The notes beneath the pieces are model-generated. The model ran no database searches, was not told where the DNA came from, and saw nothing but the letters and a program-made list of their open reading frames with translations. From Paracoccaceae bacterium (GTDB lineage Bacteria > Pseudomonadota > Alphaproteobacteria > Rhodobacterales > Rhodobacteraceae): 64,000 nucleotides of DNA. Shown here one piece after another: positions 24,954-33,606 of the stretch. The stretch covers positions 1-64,000 of the forward strand of contig JAIXZY010000054.1 in assembly GCA_027489355.1 (NCBI GenBank), given 5' to 3'. A program made the position numbers and the translations under genes. Numbering within the stretch: position 1 is the stretch's first letter; the number at the start of each line of letters is the position of its first letter.

Positions 24954-25982
24954 ATGAAGATCGCCCACCGCGAGATCGGCCCGAACCACCCGCCGCTTGT
25001 CATCGCCGAGATCGGCATCAACCACGGCGGCGACCTGGCCGTGGCCAAGGAGATGGTGCGCCTGGCCGCCGGGGCTGGCTGCGAGATGATCAAGCACCAG
25101 ACCCACATCATCGAAGACGAGATGACCGAGGAGGCGAAGCAGATCTTCCCGCCGAACGCCGACGTTTCGATCTGGCACGTGATGGAACGCTGCGCGCTTA
25201 GCCTGGACGAAGAGGCCGATTTGAAGCGGTACACGGAAAGCCTGGGACTGATCTGGATCTCGACCCCGTTCAGCCGCGCGGCTGCCGACTGGCTCGAGAC
25301 GCAGGATGTGCCGGCCTACAAGATCGGCTCGGGCGAGGCCGACAACCTGCCGCTCATCCGCCACATCGCGCGGAAGGGCAAGCCGGTGATCCTGTCCACG
25401 GGGATGCAGACCATCGAGACGATCCGCGCCTCGGTTGACATCCTGGACCAGGCCGGGGTGGACTATGCGCTTCTGGAATGCACGAACCTCTATCCCAGCC
25501 CGGCCGAGATCGTCTCGCTGCGCGGGGTGACCGAGTTGCGGCAGGCTTTCCCCAAGGCGGTCGTCGGATTCTCCGACCACTCCATCGGTCCCGAGATGGC
25601 TTTGGCCAGCGTGGCCCTTGGCGCCTGCATCCTGGAGCGGCATTACACCGACACGCGCTATCGCAAGGGGCCGGACATCATCAACTCGATGGACCCGGCC
25701 GAGCTGCGCTTCCTGATCGACCGGTCGAAGGAAATCTGGATCGCCGCCAACAACCCCAAGCAGCGGTCAGCGCCCGAGGAAGATGTCTACCGCTTCGCCC
25801 GCGGGTCCGTGGTGGCCGATGCCGACCTTGCCGAGGGCCATGTGATCACCGAGGCCGACATCTGGGCCCGCCGGCCCGGGTCGGGCGAGATCGCGGCCTA
25901 TGACTTCGACAAGGTCGTCGGCAAGCGGCTGAAGCGGGCGGTGACGCGGAACACGCAGCTGAAGTGGAGCGACCTGGGGTGA
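24954..25982 (+). CDS. neuB: N-acetylneuraminate-type synthase (NeuB)
   Basis: Condenses PEP with ManNAc (or a related N-acyl sugar) to make a nonulosonic acid. The 342-aa protein has the TIM-barrel NeuB domain (AEIGINHGGDLAVAK, MIKHQTHIIEDEM, STPFSRAAADWLE, YKIGSGEADNLPLI, LSTGMQ, HYTDTRYRKGPD). A C-terminal SAF/antifreeze-like domain follows (about residues 285-342, ending RRPGSGEIAAYDFDKVVGK). The IKHQTHI-x-EDEM segment resembles the Campylobacter sialic acid synthase more than legionaminic or pseudaminic synthases, from memory of those sequences. AAGGGAG precedes the ATG. It is the first gene of the glycan locus. Confidence 0.9.
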   Translation: MKIAHREIGPNHPPLVIAEIGINHGGDLAVAKEMVRLAAGAGCEMIKHQTHIIEDEMTEEAKQIFPPNADVSIWHVMERCALSLDEEADLKRYTESLGLIWISTPFSRAAADWLETQDVPAYKIGSGEADNLPLIRHIARKGKPVILSTGMQTIETIRASVDILDQAGVDYALLECTNLYPSPAEIVSLRGVTELRQAFPKAVVGFSDHSIGPEMALASVALGACILERHYTDTRYRKGPDIINSMDPAELRFLIDRSKEIWIAANNPKQRSAPEEDVYRFARGSVVADADLAEGHVITEADIWARRPGSGEIAAYDFDKVVGKRLKRAVTRNTQLKWSDLG

Positions 25983-27106
25983 CGGGCGCGTCGACCCCCG
26001 GCGAGGCGCTGGCCTTTGTCTGTCTGGACCCCCGGAAGGTCAAGCACGACATCGTCCAGGGCTTGCTTGGTCCGCTTGGTCCGATCGCGTGGTGGCGGCT
26101 GCCTCCGGTCCGGTCGCGGCCCTACCCCGAGACCGCGGCCCGCGCCGAGGCAGCCCAGGCGGCGGCTCGGCGACCCGCGCGGGCAGGGCTGCGGCGATAC
26201 CTGCAGCGCCAGTTCTACGCCTGGCACTACAATGGCACGCGCGCCTGGTTCGAGCGCCACCCGGACCGGATCGCCGTGGCGTGGAACGGTCTCAACGGAC
26301 TGCGGCGGGTCTTCATGGAGGCAGCCCGGGATGCGGGCGCGCGCACGCTCTTCTTCGAACTTGCGCCGTTCAAGGGACGGATCACCTGCGATCCGGTCGG
26401 CGTGAACCAGGCCAACGCACTACCGCGCACGGCCGGATTCTATCTGGACTGGATCGCCCGGTCCCCTGTCCCGAGGGACGCCTGGCGCGACTATCGCCGC
26501 AACATCCTGCAACGCGCCCCGGCGCGCGAAAAGCCGGCGGGAGACGGCGAAAGGTCGGACAAGGGGCCTTACCTGTTCGCGCCCCTGCAGGTTCCGGGGG
26601 ACTCGCAACTGCGGCTGTTCGGCGGCCGGTTCCGCACGGTGCCCGCCTTCATCGATGCCCTGATCGCTGCGGCCGAAAGACTGCCCGAGGGGTGGCACCT
26701 GAAGATCAAGGAACATCCGACCGCCGACATCTCTTACGCCGATCAGGTGATCGGGCGCAGCAGCCGCGTCGTGCTGGACAACCGGACCGACACCTTCGCG
26801 CTTGTCGCCGGGTCTGCGGGCGTAATTACGGTGAATTCCTCTGTCGGGCTGGAATCGATGTTCTTCGACAAGCCCGTCGTCGCCTGCGGCGAATGCTTCT
26901 GGGCGATACCCGGGGTCGCCGAAACGGCAACTGATCCGGAATCGCTGGCGACGGCCTTCTCCCGCCCCGAGAGCTGGGCCTACGACAGCGCCATAAGGGG
27001 GGCCTTTCTCAGCTACCTTTTGAACGAGTACTATGTGTCCACCGACGGGTCGCCAGCCGAGGCCGAGAAGGTCCGTCGCAGATTGGTGCTGGGGAGTGTG
27101 TCGTGA
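25979..27106 (+). CDS. Capsule polysaccharide biosynthesis-like protein (KpsS/KpsC-like)
   Basis: A 375-aa protein. The second half (YLFAPLQVPGDSQLRL, WHLKIKEHPTADISYAD, TDTFALVAGSAGVITVNSSVGLESMFFDKPVVACGECFW) matches the pattern of capsule-synthesis proteins of the KpsS/KpsC/LipB type. Those are beta-Kdo transferases that begin the lipid-linked capsule primer. The N-terminal part is less typical. The start is a GTG that overlaps the neuB stop (GTGA); its own stop overlaps the next gene the same way. Role in the locus: assembly or anchoring of a surface glycan (inferred). Confidence 0.75.
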   Translation: MTGASTPGEALAFVCLDPRKVKHDIVQGLLGPLGPIAWWRLPPVRSRPYPETAARAEAAQAAARRPARAGLRRYLQRQFYAWHYNGTRAWFERHPDRIAVAWNGLNGLRRVFMEAARDAGARTLFFELAPFKGRITCDPVGVNQANALPRTAGFYLDWIARSPVPRDAWRDYRRNILQRAPAREKPAGDGERSDKGPYLFAPLQVPGDSQLRLFGGRFRTVPAFIDALIAAAERLPEGWHLKIKEHPTADISYADQVIGRSSRVVLDNRTDTFALVAGSAGVITVNSSVGLESMFFDKPVVACGECFWAIPGVAETATDPESLATAFSRPESWAYDSAIRGAFLSYLLNEYYVSTDGSPAEAEKVRRRLVLGSVS

Positions 27107-28224
27107 TCCCACTGTGGAAAGTTCGCCGGGAATTGCGGCGGGTGAGGGACCGTTTCGTTGCCGTCTCCGGCAACCTGTACGAACCGCTCCAGCAGCGAAA
27201 GCACGACCGGTGGCGAGAGAGCCAGCCCGTCCCGCGGGATCTTGGATGCCGGCTGACCGGAAAGGTCGCGATCTTCCTGATCTACCAACCCAAGGGCATT
27301 GCCCCGTCGATCCTCTGCACCCTGCGCTGGCTTCGCGCGAACGGGTATTCTCCGTTCGTCATTGCAAACACGCCCATCCCTGCCTCGGACCGACCTGCCG
27401 TCGAGGCGCTGTCGTGGCGGGTGTTCGAGCGACCGAACTTCGGATACGATTTCGGGGGCTACCGGGACGGGATTCTGCTGCTGGATGCCTGGGGCGTGAA
27501 GCTGGAGAGACTTCTGATCATCAACGACAGCGTCTGGATGCCGCTTCGCAGCGATTCAGACCTGATTGCGCGCCTGGAAAGGGTGGACGCTGATCTGGTT
27601 GGCGGAACGATGCATCCGGCCGCATTACGGCGGGCTGGAAGGGTCCGTCCGCCATTCCTGGAATCCTACGTGTTCATCATCAACGCGCGGCTTCTGAACG
27701 ACAGGCGATTCTTTGCCCATTGGCGAAATTTTCCGTCCTCCAGCCACAAGGAGAACGCCGTTCGTCGTGGCGAGAAGCGGCTGACGGAAAAGATCAGGTC
27801 AATGGGTTTCACTACAAAGGGTCTCTTCTCGACGCAGGGACTTTTGGACGCGTTGGGAGAAGCCGACGCAGAAACCTTGCGGCTGACGCTTTTCCATGGG
27901 GCCTACATCGACCGGGACCACATCTCGGAAAATGCGCAGCTTCTTGCGACGTTTCAGGACAGCCCGGAATGGAGGGAGCGGGCTCTCGACTTCATCACGC
28001 GCATGGTGCACCGGAGGCGCTACAATGCCGTCTACCCGTACCCTTGCGACAAGCTGCTTGGTATGGATTTTCTCAAGAAGTCCGACGGATCAACCGGGCT
28101 GGATGGTCGGGCCCTGCACGTGGAAATGCGGACTGAATTTCTGAAAGCCGTGGCGACGGGCGACCTGCCTGCCATCCTGCCCGAGGTGCAAGCCGAGATG
28201 CAGGCTGCAAACCAGCGGCGATGA
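27103..28224 (+). CDS. RgpF-like (rhamnan synthesis F family) glycan protein
   Basis: A 373-aa protein with the RgpF-type core: KVAIFLIYQPKGIAPSILCTLRWLRANGY, RPNFGYDFGGYRDGI, LLIINDSVWMPL, PFLESYVFIIN. Members are associated with rhamnose-glucan or O-antigen assembly and probably act as glycosyltransferases. The GTG start overlaps the preceding stop (GTGA). Codon use here is visibly less GC-rich than in the flanking genes (for example TTT, AAA and ATT runs around 27700-27860), hinting at separate acquisition. The 7-nt gap to neuC keeps it in the operon. Confidence 0.78.
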   Translation: MIPLWKVRRELRRVRDRFVAVSGNLYEPLQQRKHDRWRESQPVPRDLGCRLTGKVAIFLIYQPKGIAPSILCTLRWLRANGYSPFVIANTPIPASDRPAVEALSWRVFERPNFGYDFGGYRDGILLLDAWGVKLERLLIINDSVWMPLRSDSDLIARLERVDADLVGGTMHPAALRRAGRVRPPFLESYVFIINARLLNDRRFFAHWRNFPSSSHKENAVRRGEKRLTEKIRSMGFTTKGLFSTQGLLDALGEADAETLRLTLFHGAYIDRDHISENAQLLATFQDSPEWRERALDFITRMVHRRRYNAVYPYPCDKLLGMDFLKKSDGSTGLDGRALHVEMRTEFLKAVATGDLPAILPEVQAEMQAANQRR

Positions 28225-28231
28225 CTGCCCC

Positions 28232-29347
28232 ATGACCCGCCACCTCCTCTTCCTCACCGGCACCCGGGCCGACTTCGGCAAGCTGGAACCGCTGGCCGCC
28301 GCCGCCCGGGACGCGGGGCATCGGGTGACGTTCTTCGTCACCGGGATGCACATGATGGACCGCTATGGCCTGACCCGGACCGAAGTGCGGCGCATGCCCG
28401 GTGTCGAGGTCGAGGAATTCGTCAACCAGGCCGAGGGCGACCCGCAGGACCTGGTCCTTGCCCGCACGGTCACCGGGTTCTCGGCCTATGTGAACCGGGT
28501 GAAGCCGGACCTCATCGTGCTGCACGGCGACCGGATCGAGGCCTTGGCCGGGGCGCTGGTGGCCGCCACGAACTACATCCGTTCGGCGCATGTCGAAGGG
28601 GGCGAGGTCTCGGGGACGATCGACGAGGTCTTCCGCCACTGCAACACAAAGCTCTGCACCCACCATTTCGTCTCGTCCGAGGCCGCCGCCCGCCGCGTGC
28701 GCGCGCTGGGGGAGCCGGAAGAGACGATCCACGCCATCGGCTCGCCGGAGCTGGATTTCCACGCCCGCCCCTCGGGCGTCACGCTGGACGAGGTCCGCGC
28801 GCGCTACGAGATCCCCTTCGCCGACTTCGGCATCGTCACCTTCCACCCGGTGACGTCGGAACAGGACACGATCGGCCAGCAGGCGGCGGACCTGTTCGGC
28901 GCGCTGGAGGCCTCGGGGCGCAGCTTCGTCGTGATCGCACCGAACAACGACCCCGGCTCGAAGGCCATCTTCCAGGTGCTGGAAAAGCTGCCGAAATCCC
29001 GCTTCCGCGTCCTGCCCTCGATGCGGTTTGCGCATTTCAGCGAATTGATGAAGAACGCGGCCTGCATGGTCGGCAACTCCTCCGCCGGGGTCCGCGAAGC
29101 GCCGTTCCTGGGCCTGCCGTCGCTGGACATCGGGACGCGGCAGTCGAACCGGTCGGACGCGCCCTCGGTCACAGCCTGCGAGGCGGCGGACCGGGACACC
29201 ATCCTTGCCTTCCTGGCGACGCATTGGGGCCGACAGGCCATCCCGCATGACGGCTTCGGCCAGGGCAGCGCGGCGGAGCGTTTTGTCGAGGTGCTGGCGC
29301 GGCCCGATTTCTGGACGCTGAGCCTGCAGAAGGCGTTCCGTGACTAG
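28232..29347 (+). CDS. neuC: UDP-N-acetylglucosamine 2-epimerase, hydrolysing (NeuC-like)
   Basis: Converts UDP-GlcNAc to ManNAc plus UDP, the first step of bacterial sialic acid synthesis. The 371-aa GT-B-fold protein shows FLTGTRADFGKLEPL, FVTGMHM, KPDLIVLHGDRIEALAGA, HVEGGEVSGTIDEVFRH and VGNSSAGVREAPFLGLPSLDIGTRQ, the hallmarks of hydrolysing epimerases. Its layout (GFSAYVN, SGTIDE) resembles Campylobacter NeuC. Other members (LegG, PseG-associated) use 6-deoxy sugars, so the exact substrate is inferred. It overlaps the next gene by 8 nt. Confidence 0.88.
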   Translation: MTRHLLFLTGTRADFGKLEPLAAAARDAGHRVTFFVTGMHMMDRYGLTRTEVRRMPGVEVEEFVNQAEGDPQDLVLARTVTGFSAYVNRVKPDLIVLHGDRIEALAGALVAATNYIRSAHVEGGEVSGTIDEVFRHCNTKLCTHHFVSSEAAARRVRALGEPEETIHAIGSPELDFHARPSGVTLDEVRARYEIPFADFGIVTFHPVTSEQDTIGQQAADLFGALEASGRSFVVIAPNNDPGSKAIFQVLEKLPKSRFRVLPSMRFAHFSELMKNAACMVGNSSAGVREAPFLGLPSLDIGTRQSNRSDAPSVTACEAADRDTILAFLATHWGRQAIPHDGFGQGSAAERFVEVLARPDFWTLSLQKAFRD

Positions 29348-30584
29348 GGCGGGCCTCACGCTTTCCGCCTATCTCGCCGCCTCGCGCGCGATCCCGCTGG
29401 CCGCGCCGCGGGTGCTGGCGGCACGGCTGGCCAAGGGGAAGGAACTGCCCGACCGCTGGCGCGAGAAGCTGGGCGAGCCGTCGCTGCCCCGGCCGCAGGG
29501 GCCGCTCGTCTGGCTGCACGCGGTGGGCCTGGGCGAGGTGCTGGCCCTGCGCGGCCTGGTCATCGCCCTGGCCCGACAGGCACCGTCGGCGGAGTTCCTG
29601 ATCACCTCCACCACCCGCGGTTCGGCCGAGGTGCTTGGCGCGAACCTGCCGCCGCGCACGCGCCACCAGTTCCTGCCGCTGGATGCGCCGGGCTACCTGG
29701 CCCGCTTCCTGGACCACTGGCGTCCGGCCCTGTCGATCTGGGCCGAGCAGGATCTCTGGCCCGGTGCGGTGGCCGCGACGGACGCCCGCGGCATCGCCCT
29801 GGCCCTGGTCAACGCCCGGATGAACGCAGAAGCCTACGCCCGCCGCCGCCGGTGGAGGGGGCTTTACCGCGATCTCCTGTCGCGCTTCCGCCTGGTCACC
29901 GCGCAGGACGAGGCCACGGCGCGGCACCTCGGGTCGCTGGGCGCACCCGGTGTCCGGGTGACGGGGTCGCTCAAGGCCGCGGCGCCAGTGCTTTCGGCGG
30001 ACCCCGCCGCGCTCGCCTCGGCGCGCGCGGCGCTGGTCGGCCTGCGTCCGGTCCTTCTGGCCTCGTCCCACCCCGAGGACGAGTTCGTCGTGCTCTCTGC
30101 CTTCCGCGCCCTGCAGCCGCGCCCCCCGCTGATCATCGCCCCCCGCGATCCCGCCCGCGGGGCCGAGGTCGCCGCCCGCGCCGCGGAACACGGGCTGACG
30201 GCCACGCGGCGCTCGGCCGGGGAGGGGCCGACCGCCGATGTCTGGGTCGCCGACACTTTCGGCGAGATGGGGATCTGGTACCGCATCTGCCCCGTCACGA
30301 TCCTGGGCGGCACCTTCGGACCGACCGAGGGCCACAACCCGTGGGAGCCCGCCGCCCTGGGCTCGGCCATCCTGCACGGGCCGCGCACCGCGAACTTCGC
30401 CGCCGACTTCACCGCCTTGCACCAGGCCGGGGCGGCGCTCTGCGTCTCGGCGGACAGTCTTGGCGCGGCGGTGAGCCAGGACCACTCGGCGATGGTGGCC
30501 CGCGCGTCGGCGCTGTCCGAGGCGGCGCAGGATGCGCTGGACCCTCTGGCAGAAGAGCTTCTGGCGCTGGGGGGGCTGGGATGA
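29340..30584 (+). CDS. GT30 (Kdo-transferase-like) glycosyltransferase 1
   Basis: A 414-aa protein of the WaaA/KdtA type. The N-terminal anchor region is followed by WLHAVGLGEV, in which E66 corresponds to the catalytic base of WaaA, then TSTTRGSAEVL and WAEQDLWPG. The C-terminal nucleotide-binding half has WVADTFGEMGIWYRI and the GHNPWEPAALG loop (H332). The canonical WaaA adds Kdo from CMP-Kdo to lipid A. Placement between neuC and a second paralogue makes a CMP-nonulosonate donor plausible. It starts with GTG inside neuC and overlaps the next gene by ATGA. Confidence 0.85.
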   Translation: MTRAGLTLSAYLAASRAIPLAAPRVLAARLAKGKELPDRWREKLGEPSLPRPQGPLVWLHAVGLGEVLALRGLVIALARQAPSAEFLITSTTRGSAEVLGANLPPRTRHQFLPLDAPGYLARFLDHWRPALSIWAEQDLWPGAVAATDARGIALALVNARMNAEAYARRRRWRGLYRDLLSRFRLVTAQDEATARHLGSLGAPGVRVTGSLKAAAPVLSADPAALASARAALVGLRPVLLASSHPEDEFVVLSAFRALQPRPPLIIAPRDPARGAEVAARAAEHGLTATRRSAGEGPTADVWVADTFGEMGIWYRICPVTILGGTFGPTEGHNPWEPAALGSAILHGPRTANFAADFTALHQAGAALCVSADSLGAAVSQDHSAMVARASALSEAAQDALDPLAEELLALGGLG

Positions 30585-31864
30585 AGCTCTGGATCTTCCT
30601 GCGGGTCTGGTCGCTGATCTGGTTTGTCGGCTTGCCCGTCGTGCTGCTTTACCTCTGGCGCCGGGGCCGGAAGGACGCGCTTTACGCCCAGCACCTTGGC
30701 GAACGCTTCGGCCGCTATCCGAAACCGCTGCCGGGCGCGGTCTGGGTCCATGCGGTGAGCCTGGGCGAGATGCGGTCCGCCGTGCCGCTCATCCGCGCAC
30801 TGCTGGCCCGCGGCGAAAGCGTCGTAACCACCCATTTCACCCCCGCCGGAAGGCGCGAGGCCGAAAGGGTCTTTGCCGACGAGATTGCCGCCGGGCGGCT
30901 GCGGGCGGTCTGGGTTCCGTTCGAGACGTCAAGGGCTTACGCCGGGTTCTTCCAGGCCTTCCAGCCCAGGCTTGGCTTGGTGATGGAGATCGAGATCTGG
31001 CCGCGCATGATCTTCGCCTGCCGTGCGGCGCGGGTTCCGCTGTACATGTGCAACGCGCAGTACCCCACGGATTCCATGGCACGCGACGCCCGCTTCGGCC
31101 TTCGTCCCGCCCTGATGCGCGGCTTTGAGGGCGCTCTGGTCAAGTCCGACCTGCAGGCGGAACGCTTCGCCTCGATTGGCGTGCGAAACATCTCCGTCAC
31201 CGGAGAGTTGCGCTTCGACCAGCCGATCCCGGCCGCGCATCTGGCCGCCGCGGCCGCCGTGCGCCCGACGCTCGGCCCGCGCCGGGTGATCGCCTTCGCC
31301 TCGGTGACCGAGCCGGAAGAGCCGCTCTTCCTGGCTGCCGCGCAAGAAATACTGTCGGTCCGGACGCCGCCCGTGATCCTGTTCATCCCGCGCGCTCCGG
31401 AACGTTTCGAGGCGGTGGCCCGCGCGATGAAAGAGAAGGGCATCCTCTTCGCCCGCCGCAGCCAGCGGCTCGACCGCAAGTTCGGGCCCCAGTCCGAAGC
31501 GCCGATGGACGTGCTGCTGGGGGATTCGCTGGGCGAGATGTATTTCTACCTGGCGATGGCCGACCGGGTCGTGGTGGGCGGCGGGTTCCAGCCAAAGGGC
31601 TCGCACAACATCATCGAGCCTCTGGCGCTGAAGAAACCGGTGCTGGTCGGCCCGGAGATCCAGACCATCGAATACCCGGCCGTCGAGGCCATCGCGGCGG
31701 GCGTTTGCCACGAGACCACCGCCGAGCGCCTGGTCGAGGACGTGCTGCATTGGCCCGACCCCTCGCCGCAGGCGATTGCCGCCTTCACTGCCGCCCATGC
31801 CGGGGCCACGGCGCGGACCATGGCCGCCCTCGCGCCGCTTCTGGCGCGGACGGGCCGGGGCTGA
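30581..31864 (+). CDS. GT30 (Kdo-transferase-like) glycosyltransferase 2
   Basis: A 427-aa paralogue of the preceding gene. An N-terminal membrane anchor (residues about 5-26) precedes WVHAVSLGEMRSAVPLI (catalytic Glu E63), TTHFTPAGR, MEIEIWPRMIFACRA, VKSDLQAERFASIGV, LLGDSLGEMYFYLAMADRVVVGGGF and the GSHNIIEPLAL loop (H342). This copy keeps the E-IWP motif of true WaaA more closely than copy 1. One of the two may be the house-keeping Kdo transferase and the other locus-specific. It ends 10 nt from the convergent Gfo/Idh gene. Confidence 0.86.
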   Translation: MKLWIFLRVWSLIWFVGLPVVLLYLWRRGRKDALYAQHLGERFGRYPKPLPGAVWVHAVSLGEMRSAVPLIRALLARGESVVTTHFTPAGRREAERVFADEIAAGRLRAVWVPFETSRAYAGFFQAFQPRLGLVMEIEIWPRMIFACRAARVPLYMCNAQYPTDSMARDARFGLRPALMRGFEGALVKSDLQAERFASIGVRNISVTGELRFDQPIPAAHLAAAAAVRPTLGPRRVIAFASVTEPEEPLFLAAAQEILSVRTPPVILFIPRAPERFEAVARAMKEKGILFARRSQRLDRKFGPQSEAPMDVLLGDSLGEMYFYLAMADRVVVGGGFQPKGSHNIIEPLALKKPVLVGPEIQTIEYPAVEAIAAGVCHETTAERLVEDVLHWPDPSPQAIAAFTAAHAGATARTMAALAPLLARTGRG

Positions 31865-31873
31865 GCGGCCCCG

Positions 31874-32818
31874 TCAGCCCATGTCCATGCTGACCGTGCC
31901 TTGGAAAGCCCGCGCCTCCCAGGCGGCGGCGATGAGGTCGCTGGACTCCCGCATCCGGTCGAACCGCGGGCGCAGCGGGTCTTCGGGCAGGACTTCGCCC
32001 GCCGCGAGCGCCAGGTAATCCCGCATCGCGGCAAGGAACATGTCATTGCGTTCGAAGGAAAACGCCTGCTCGGTGCGACCTTCGGGCGTCACGATGACCA
32101 AGCGCGCCGCCTGGAAATCCGCCTCGATCCGGGCCGAGGCCGCGGACAGCTCCAGCCGCCTGACGACGACCGGAGAGATGTAGTCCATCGCCACCGCCCC
32201 TGCCGCGCCCGTCGGAGCGGACAGATGCAGGCTGGTCGCAAAGTCCACGCCGGGAAAGGCGGCGTGACCGAGGCTGCGGGCGTCGTGCAGGCGCAGGCCG
32301 GGAAACAGCGCCAGCATCAGGTCGACCTCGTGGCTGAGGTCCAGAAGCACGCCGCCCCCCTCGGCACGGGCGGCGTAGCTGTCGGCAAAGCGCCAGTTCG
32401 CCCGCCACTGCCGCACGTCATGGCCGATTTCGGCATGGAAGCGGAACACGTCCGACAGATCCATCGCCGCCAGCGCGCGCAGGACCGGGTGGTAGCGCAT
32501 CATGAAGCCGACCATCGACCGGGCCGCGACGGGGGCAGCCGCTTCATGGATTGCCGCGACCTGATCGGCCCGCCAGGCCAGCGGCTTTTCGGCATAGAAC
32601 GGCCAGCCCTTTTCGGCGCAAAGCTGGATCAGCTCCAGCCGGATCGGGGTTTCGGTGGCGATCACCATCCCGGCAACATCGCCGCGCGCCGCAAGCGCCG
32701 CCCGGTCGAAGCTGCGCCAGGGGATCAGCTCGACCTTGGCCCCCAGCGACGTCAGGTTCCCCGCATGCCGCCGCCCGATCGACCCCGCGCCGATGACGAC
32801 GATGGTGCCTGAGGGCAT
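31874..32818 (-). CDS. Gfo/Idh/MocA-family oxidoreductase (glycan locus)
   Basis: A 314-aa NAD(P)-dependent sugar oxidoreductase. The N-terminal Rossmann fold has VIGAGSIGRRHAGNL; the conserved EKP motif is YAEKPLAW. The C-terminal alpha/beta domain includes GGVLLDLSHEVDLML, with the His expected in the active site. The substrate is unknown, and its position suggests a sugar modification step in the nonulosonate pathway or a branch sugar. Its ATG overlaps the SDR stop (TGATG). A longer frame upstream lies inside the SDR gene and is spurious. Confidence 0.87.
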   Translation of the reverse strand: MPSGTIVVIGAGSIGRRHAGNLTSLGAKVELIPWRSFDRAALAARGDVAGMVIATETPIRLELIQLCAEKGWPFYAEKPLAWRADQVAAIHEAAAPVAARSMVGFMMRYHPVLRALAAMDLSDVFRFHAEIGHDVRQWRANWRFADSYAARAEGGGVLLDLSHEVDLMLALFPGLRLHDARSLGHAAFPGVDFATSLHLSAPTGAAGAVAMDYISPVVVRRLELSAASARIEADFQAARLVIVTPEGRTEQAFSFERNDMFLAAMRDYLALAAGEVLPEDPLRPRFDRMRESSDLIAAAWEARAFQGTVSMDMG

Positions 32819-33606
32819 CACCACCCTGAGAACCCGCCGTCCACGTTCACCAGCTGCCCGGTCATGTATCCGGCCGCAGGGCTGCACAGGAACAGCATGG
32901 CATCCGCGATCTCGTCGGGTTTCGCCATCCGGTTCAGCATGATCAGCTCGCCCACCCGGCGCTGGAACTCCTCGGAGTGGTTGTTGAAGACCGCCCCCGG
33001 CGCGATGGTGTTGACCGTGGCCCCCCGGTCGGCCCAGTATCCCGCAAGCCAGACCGTCAGCCCGTGGATGCCCGCTTTCGACACGCCATAGGCGGCGAAA
33101 TTCTTGAACGGCATCCCGTCGTAGATGCGATGATGCGCGCCTTTCAGCGCATACATCGAGGCGACGTTGATCAGCGTGCAGGGCCATTTGCCCACGATGT
33201 CCCGGTCCATCTGGCGCGCCACCATGAAGGGCGCGGTCAGGTTGGTCCGCATCGTGCGTTCCCAGTCGGTGACGCTGATGTCGCGGAAATCCGGGAAGGG
33301 CTTGCCCGCGCCCATCAGAAGCTCGCCGGTGATGGCCGCGTTGTTCAGGACGACGTTCGGCTCCCACCCGTCGGCGAGAATGCGGGAGAAGATCTCCGTG
33401 ACCTGATCCTCGTCGCCCACGTCGAGGTCGTAGAAGCGGAACCGGTCGTTGCCAGCATGCGCGTCCTTCAACGCCTCGGCCCGCGCGCCGGGCAGGTCGG
33501 ATGCGATCACCCGCGCCCCGGCGGCCAGCATCCGGCGGACATAGGTCGAACCCAGGACCCCGCCCGAGCCGGTGATGAAGATGGTGCGCGCAGCCAGGTC
33601 AGTCAT
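32818..33606 (-). CDS. SDR oxidoreductase, PtmA-like
   Basis: A 262-aa short-chain dehydrogenase. The cofactor motif is ITGSGGVLGSTYVRR, NNAA follows at about residue 92, and the catalytic Tyr-Lys pair is in AAYGVSKAGIHGL. The C-terminus TGQLVNVDGGFSGW is typical. Layout and neighbourhood (next to a CMP-nonulosonate synthetase) recall PtmA of the Campylobacter flagellin-glycan locus. The reaction is not established for that family. It overlaps the cytidylyltransferase gene by 8 nt. Confidence 0.87.
   Translation of the reverse strand: MTDLAARTIFITGSGGVLGSTYVRRMLAAGARVIASDLPGARAEALKDAHAGNDRFRFYDLDVGDEDQVTEIFSRILADGWEPNVVLNNAAITGELLMGAGKPFPDFRDISVTDWERTMRTNLTAPFMVARQMDRDIVGKWPCTLINVASMYALKGAHHRIYDGMPFKNFAAYGVSKAGIHGLTVWLAGYWADRGATVNTIAPGAVFNNHSEEFQRRVGELIMLNRMAKPDEIADAMLFLCSPAAGYMTGQLVNVDGGFSGW

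Noticed and set aside
29852-30580. N-terminal extension of the second GT30 frame
   Set aside because: The 670-codon frame begins inside GT30 copy 1. The real start is the ATG at 30581, which overlaps the stop of copy 1 and gives a normal WaaA N-terminus.
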